Shown: positions 59,541 to 64,000 of the stretch, piece after piece | Layout: each line of letters opens with the position of its first letter | Position numbering within the stretch: position 1 is the first letter of the stretch | NCBI GenBank assembly: GCA_900316285.1 | Contig: ONCG01000017.1 | Span: 1 to 64,000 of the forward strand | Source: an uncultured Prevotellaceae bacterium | Lineage (GTDB): Bacteria > Bacteroidota > Bacteroidia > Bacteroidales > Bacteroidaceae | Direction: 5' to 3' | Length of the DNA: 64,000 bases | Translations under genes and position numbers: made by a program | The notes under the pieces: generated by a model | Database searches by the model: none | What the model saw: only the letters and a program-made list of their open reading frames with translations | What the model was told of the DNA's origin: nothing

Positions 59541-61040
<1,500 letters not shown>

Positions 61041-61100
61041 GCCTCGCTGGCACAAAATGCAATCATACAACACAATTCTTTATAATTCTTTAATAGGAAA

Positions 61101-62522
61101 ATGAGAAAGATTCTTTTTGCTGTCGGCCTGATGATGGCTATGACAGCTGGAGCCCAGACGCAGGACGATCCCGTAATCATGACCATCAACGGCCAGCCTG
61201 TGTTGCGCTCGGAGTTTGAGTATTCTTACAATAAGAATAATTCTGAAGGCGTCATCGACAAGAAAAATGTGGAGGAGTATGTCGACCTGTTCGTGAACTA
61301 CAAGCTGAAGGTGGAGGCTGCGAAGGCCGCACACCTCGACACGCTGTCGTCGTTCAAGGAGGAGTTCAAGACCTATCGCGACCAGCAGATTCGCCCCGCA
61401 TTCATCGAGGATGCCGACCTGGAGGCTGAGGCTCAGCGCATCTATGCAGAGACCAAGCACCGCATCGACTCGATGGGTGGCATGGTGAAGCCCGCCCACA
61501 TCTTGTTGATGGTGGGTCAGAAGGCCACACAGGAAGAGGCCGATGCCGCGAAGGTGCGCATCGACTCGGTGTATCAGGCCCTGAAGGCCGGTGCCGACTT
61601 TGCCGAGCTGGCACGGAAGGTGTCTGATGACAAGAACTCGGCCCGCAACGGCGGTGAGCTGCCCTGGCTCACGAAGGGTCAGACGCTGCCCGACTTCGAG
61701 AAGGCCGCCTTCGCCCTGGAGGTGGGTCAGATGAGCGAGCCCGTGCAGTCGCAGGTGGGCTGGCACATCATCAAGATGATTGAGAAGGGTAGCTTCTTCC
61801 CCTACGACAGCGTACATGCCGACATCCTTCGCTTCATCGACCAGCGCGGCCTGCGCGAGAGCATCGTCGACCGCAAGCTCGCCGATCTGGCAAAGGCTGA
61901 GGGCACGACTGCCGATGCACTGGTGGAGAACAAGCTGAACGAGATGGTGGCTCAGGACAACGACCTGAAGTATCTCATCCAGGAGTACCACGACGGCCTG
62001 CTGGCTTTCGAGATTGGAAACCAGCGCGTGTGGGACAAGGCTGCGAAGGACGAGGCCGGACTGGCCAATTTCTTCAAGCAGAACAAGAAGAAATATAAGT
62101 GGGACGAGCCTCGCTTCAAGGGCATGGCATACCACGTGAAGGACAAAGCCGACGTGAAAGCTGTGCAGAAGGCCGTGAAGGGTCTGCCCTTCGACAAGTG
62201 GGCCGACAAGCTGCGCTCGACGTTCAACAACGACTCCGTGCTCCGCATCCGTGTGGAGAAGGGCATCTTCAAGAGAGGCGACAACGCCCTTGTAGACCGT
62301 GAGATCTTCAAGAAAGACACCACGGTGAAAGCCGTGGAGAAGTTCCCCATCGATGCCGTGTATGGCAAGAAGCTGAAGGCTCCCGAGGAGTATCAGGACG
62401 TGCGCGGACAGGTGGTCGTGGACTATCAGGAGTTCCTGGAGAAGGCATGGGTCGACGAGCTGCGCCGCCAATATGCCGTGAAGGTCGATGAGGCTGTCTT
62501 GAAGACGGTGAACAAGCATTAA
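61101..62522 (+). CDS. Periplasmic peptidylprolyl isomerase, PpiC/SurA type
   Basis: 473 aa with a signal peptide (ILFAVGLMMAMTAGAQ). An N-terminal SurA-like helical part (LRSEFEYSYNKNNSEGVIDK) is followed by a parvulin domain at about 130-230 (KPAHILLMVGQKATQEEADA, VSDDKNSARNGGELPWLTKG, VGWHIIKM). The rest is a second chaperone module. It helps outer-membrane proteins fold in the periplasm. It is followed by a second SurA-like gene 14 bp later, so both are co-transcribed. Confidence 0.92.
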   Translation: MRKILFAVGLMMAMTAGAQTQDDPVIMTINGQPVLRSEFEYSYNKNNSEGVIDKKNVEEYVDLFVNYKLKVEAAKAAHLDTLSSFKEEFKTYRDQQIRPAFIEDADLEAEAQRIYAETKHRIDSMGGMVKPAHILLMVGQKATQEEADAAKVRIDSVYQALKAGADFAELARKVSDDKNSARNGGELPWLTKGQTLPDFEKAAFALEVGQMSEPVQSQVGWHIIKMIEKGSFFPYDSVHADILRFIDQRGLRESIVDRKLADLAKAEGTTADALVENKLNEMVAQDNDLKYLIQEYHDGLLAFEIGNQRVWDKAAKDEAGLANFFKQNKKKYKWDEPRFKGMAYHVKDKADVKAVQKAVKGLPFDKWADKLRSTFNNDSVLRIRVEKGIFKRGDNALVDREIFKKDTTVKAVEKFPIDAVYGKKLKAPEEYQDVRGQVVVDYQEFLEKAWVDELRRQYAVKVDEAVLKTVNKH

Positions 62523-62536
62523 TACGATAATTCTGA

Positions 62537-63979
62537 ATGATGAAGAGTAGATACATCATCTTGGGTGCAACGACAGCAATGATGCTGGCTGTGGCCAGCG
62601 TCAGTGCCGGCAGCGTGTCGGCAGGCGTGGCTGTGCCCGAGGATTCGGCAAAGGTGGAAAGCGCCGCACCCGTGATTCCCGAGACGAGCATCATCGACGA
62701 GGTGATCTGGGTGGTCGGCGACGAACCTATCCTGAAGTCGGACGTGGAGTCGATGCGTTTGCAGGCAGAGACAGAGGGCATCACGCTGAAAGGAAACCCC
62801 GACTGCACGCTGCCTGAACAGCTGGCCGTGCAGAAACTGTTCCTGCATCAGGCCGCCATCGACTCGATAGAAGTGACGGAGTCGGAGATTCAGCAGGGTC
62901 TCGACGACCAGATAGACCGCTGGGTGCAGCTGGTGGGCTCGCAGGAGAAGCTCGAGGAGTATCAGCGCAAGAGCATGGCGCAGATTCGCCGTGACATGCA
63001 TGATGACTTCAAGAATAACCTGCTGGTGAGCGAGATGAAGAAGAAACTCGTGACCGACGTGGTGGTGACGCCATCGGAGGTGCGCAACTACTTCAGCAAC
63101 CTCCCTGCCGACAGTCTGCCTTTCGTGCCGACGGAGGTGGAAGTGGAGATCATCACACAGCAGCCCCGCTTCTCTATAGAAGAGGTGAACCGTGTGAAAG
63201 ACCGCCTGCGCGAGTTCACAGACCGCGTGAACAAGGGCGAAACGACGTTTGCCACGCTGGCGCGCCTCTATTCGGAGGACACGAACTCGGCCCGCCGCGG
63301 CGGTGAGCTGGGATTCACGGGACGTGCCGTCCTCGACCCCGCCTTCGCCAACGTAGCGTTCAACCTCACCGATCCGAAGAAGATTTCGAAGATTGTGGAG
63401 TCGGAGTTCGGCTACCACATCATCCAGCTCATCGACAAGCGTGGCGACCGTATCAACGTGCGCCACATCCTGCTGAAGCCGCAGGTGTCGACGGAGAATG
63501 TGGAGAAGGCTGTGGCCCGTCTGGATTCCATCGCCGACGAGATCAGAGCCGGGAAGTTCTCGTTTGAGGAAGGTGCCACCTTTATCTCCGACGATAAGGA
63601 CACGCGCAACAATCATGGCCTGATGTCGCACATCGATGAGGAGTCGTACTCGCTGAAGTCGCGCTTCAACATGAAGGACCTGCCGACGGAGGTGGCTCGC
63701 GTGGTCGACACGCTGAAGGTCGGCCAGGTGTCGCAGGCTTTCACGATGATCAATTCTCGTGGTAAGCTCACTACGGCCATTGTGAAACTAAAGAACAGGG
63801 TGGAGGCTCACCGTGCCACCATCACCGAGGACTATCAGGTGATGAAGAACGTGGTGCTGGGTAAGCGCCGCGAGGCCGCCATCACCGACTGGGTGACCGA
63901 TAAAATCAAGCACACCTATGTGCGAATGAACGACCGCTACAAGGACTGCGAATTTGAATATCAAGGATGGATCAAGTAA
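62537..63979 (+). CDS. surA: SurA-like periplasmic chaperone with two parvulin domains
   Basis: 480 aa with a signal peptide (TTAMMLAVASVSAGSVSAG, borderline). Residues about 50-190 are the SurA N-terminal domain (DEVIWVVGDEPILKSDVESM). Two PpiC domains follow: about 195-300 (VEVEIITQQPRFSIEEVNRV, TNSARRGGELGFTGR, FGYHIIQLID) and 305-410 (INVRHILLKPQVSTENVEKA). The architecture is that of SurA, needed for outer-membrane barrel assembly. It ends 21 bp before the window edge. Confidence 0.92.
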   Translation: MMKSRYIILGATTAMMLAVASVSAGSVSAGVAVPEDSAKVESAAPVIPETSIIDEVIWVVGDEPILKSDVESMRLQAETEGITLKGNPDCTLPEQLAVQKLFLHQAAIDSIEVTESEIQQGLDDQIDRWVQLVGSQEKLEEYQRKSMAQIRRDMHDDFKNNLLVSEMKKKLVTDVVVTPSEVRNYFSNLPADSLPFVPTEVEVEIITQQPRFSIEEVNRVKDRLREFTDRVNKGETTFATLARLYSEDTNSARRGGELGFTGRAVLDPAFANVAFNLTDPKKISKIVESEFGYHIIQLIDKRGDRINVRHILLKPQVSTENVEKAVARLDSIADEIRAGKFSFEEGATFISDDKDTRNNHGLMSHIDEESYSLKSRFNMKDLPTEVARVVDTLKVGQVSQAFTMINSRGKLTTAIVKLKNRVEAHRATITEDYQVMKNVVLGKRREAAITDWVTDKIKHTYVRMNDRYKDCEFEYQGWIK

Positions 63980-63980
63980 G

Positions 63981-64000
63981 ATGAGGCCATTATCTAAGTA
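63981..64000 (+). CDS. Start of a further gene, cut by the window edge
   Basis: An ATG follows the surA stop by one base and reads MRPLSK before the window ends. The tight spacing suggests another gene of the same operon, but too little is visible to name it. Confidence 0.35.

Noticed and set aside
61080-62519. 479-codon ORF on the minus strand
   Set aside because: It is antisense to the PpiC chaperone gene and has no signal peptide, promoter or family. The same reasoning removes the long antisense frames at 5068-6234, 10084-11205, 31466-32845, 34139-35107, 53094-54284 and 62519-63631.

Overview
The window looks like a chromosomal segment of a Prevotella-like member of the Bacteroidales. The evidence is a complete type IX secretion core (porP-gldK-gldL-gldM-gldN), TonB/FadL-type outer-membrane proteins, BspA-like and dockerin-bearing surface proteins, and many start regions carrying the Bacteroidetes promoter (TTTG or TTG, about 19-20 bp, TAnnTTTG). 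The genus is inferred from gene content and protein style, not from a search.

Layout. 1-75 is the 3' end of a 5S rRNA, so an rRNA operon lies to the left. 0.3-4.2 kb holds a methyltransferase-related protein, a DUF2795 protein, an ECF sigma/anti-sigma/secreted-protein set on the minus strand and a 45-aa small ORF. 4.5-16.7 kb holds an M3 dipeptidase lipoprotein, a winged-helix regulator with its membrane partner, a TlpA-like thioredoxin protein, a LytTR regulator, a TonB receptor with a TPR protein, and two DUF2975 proteins with a YozG-type regulator. 17-29.5 kb holds a GH20 hexosaminidase, KdtA, a DUF559 protein, GltX, the 7TM-HD phosphohydrolase, a FadL-like porin and PriA. 29.7-36.8 kb is a small porin and the T9SS core. 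37-45.4 kb holds a C10 protease with dockerin, a broken oxidoreductase, a DUF4380 protein and a GH30 enzyme ending in a T9SS-like sorting tail. 46.3-49.4 kb is an AT-rich island with an XRE regulator, a nuclease-helicase (DUF2075) and a NUDIX hydrolase, plus a zinc-ribbon protein. 49.7-55.3 kb holds small hypotheticals and two secreted dockerin proteins, one with two cohesin-like modules. 55.7-64 kb holds CutC, a MalY/PatB aminotransferase, DUF3737, GuaB and two SurA/PpiC chaperones.

The most unusual aspect is repeats. At least two families of GC-rich palindromic elements sit in frame inside conserved housekeeping genes (GH20, KdtA, GltX terminus, CutC, PatB), adding Pro/Gly/Ser/Glu-rich peptides. 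Three intergenic arrays keep an exact 22-bp period while their sequence changes. Other families are MITE-like elements with terminal inverted repeats, short hairpins with varying but still paired stems joined by a constant TTTAC linker, and GGGCAGAC palindromes. The second candidate system is the XRE-DUF2075-NUDIX operon, which has a perfect 13-bp inverted-repeat operator over its promoter and looks like a defence or stress module.

No searches or alignments were run. Family names rest on motifs and remembered family architecture, and element boundaries are by eye.
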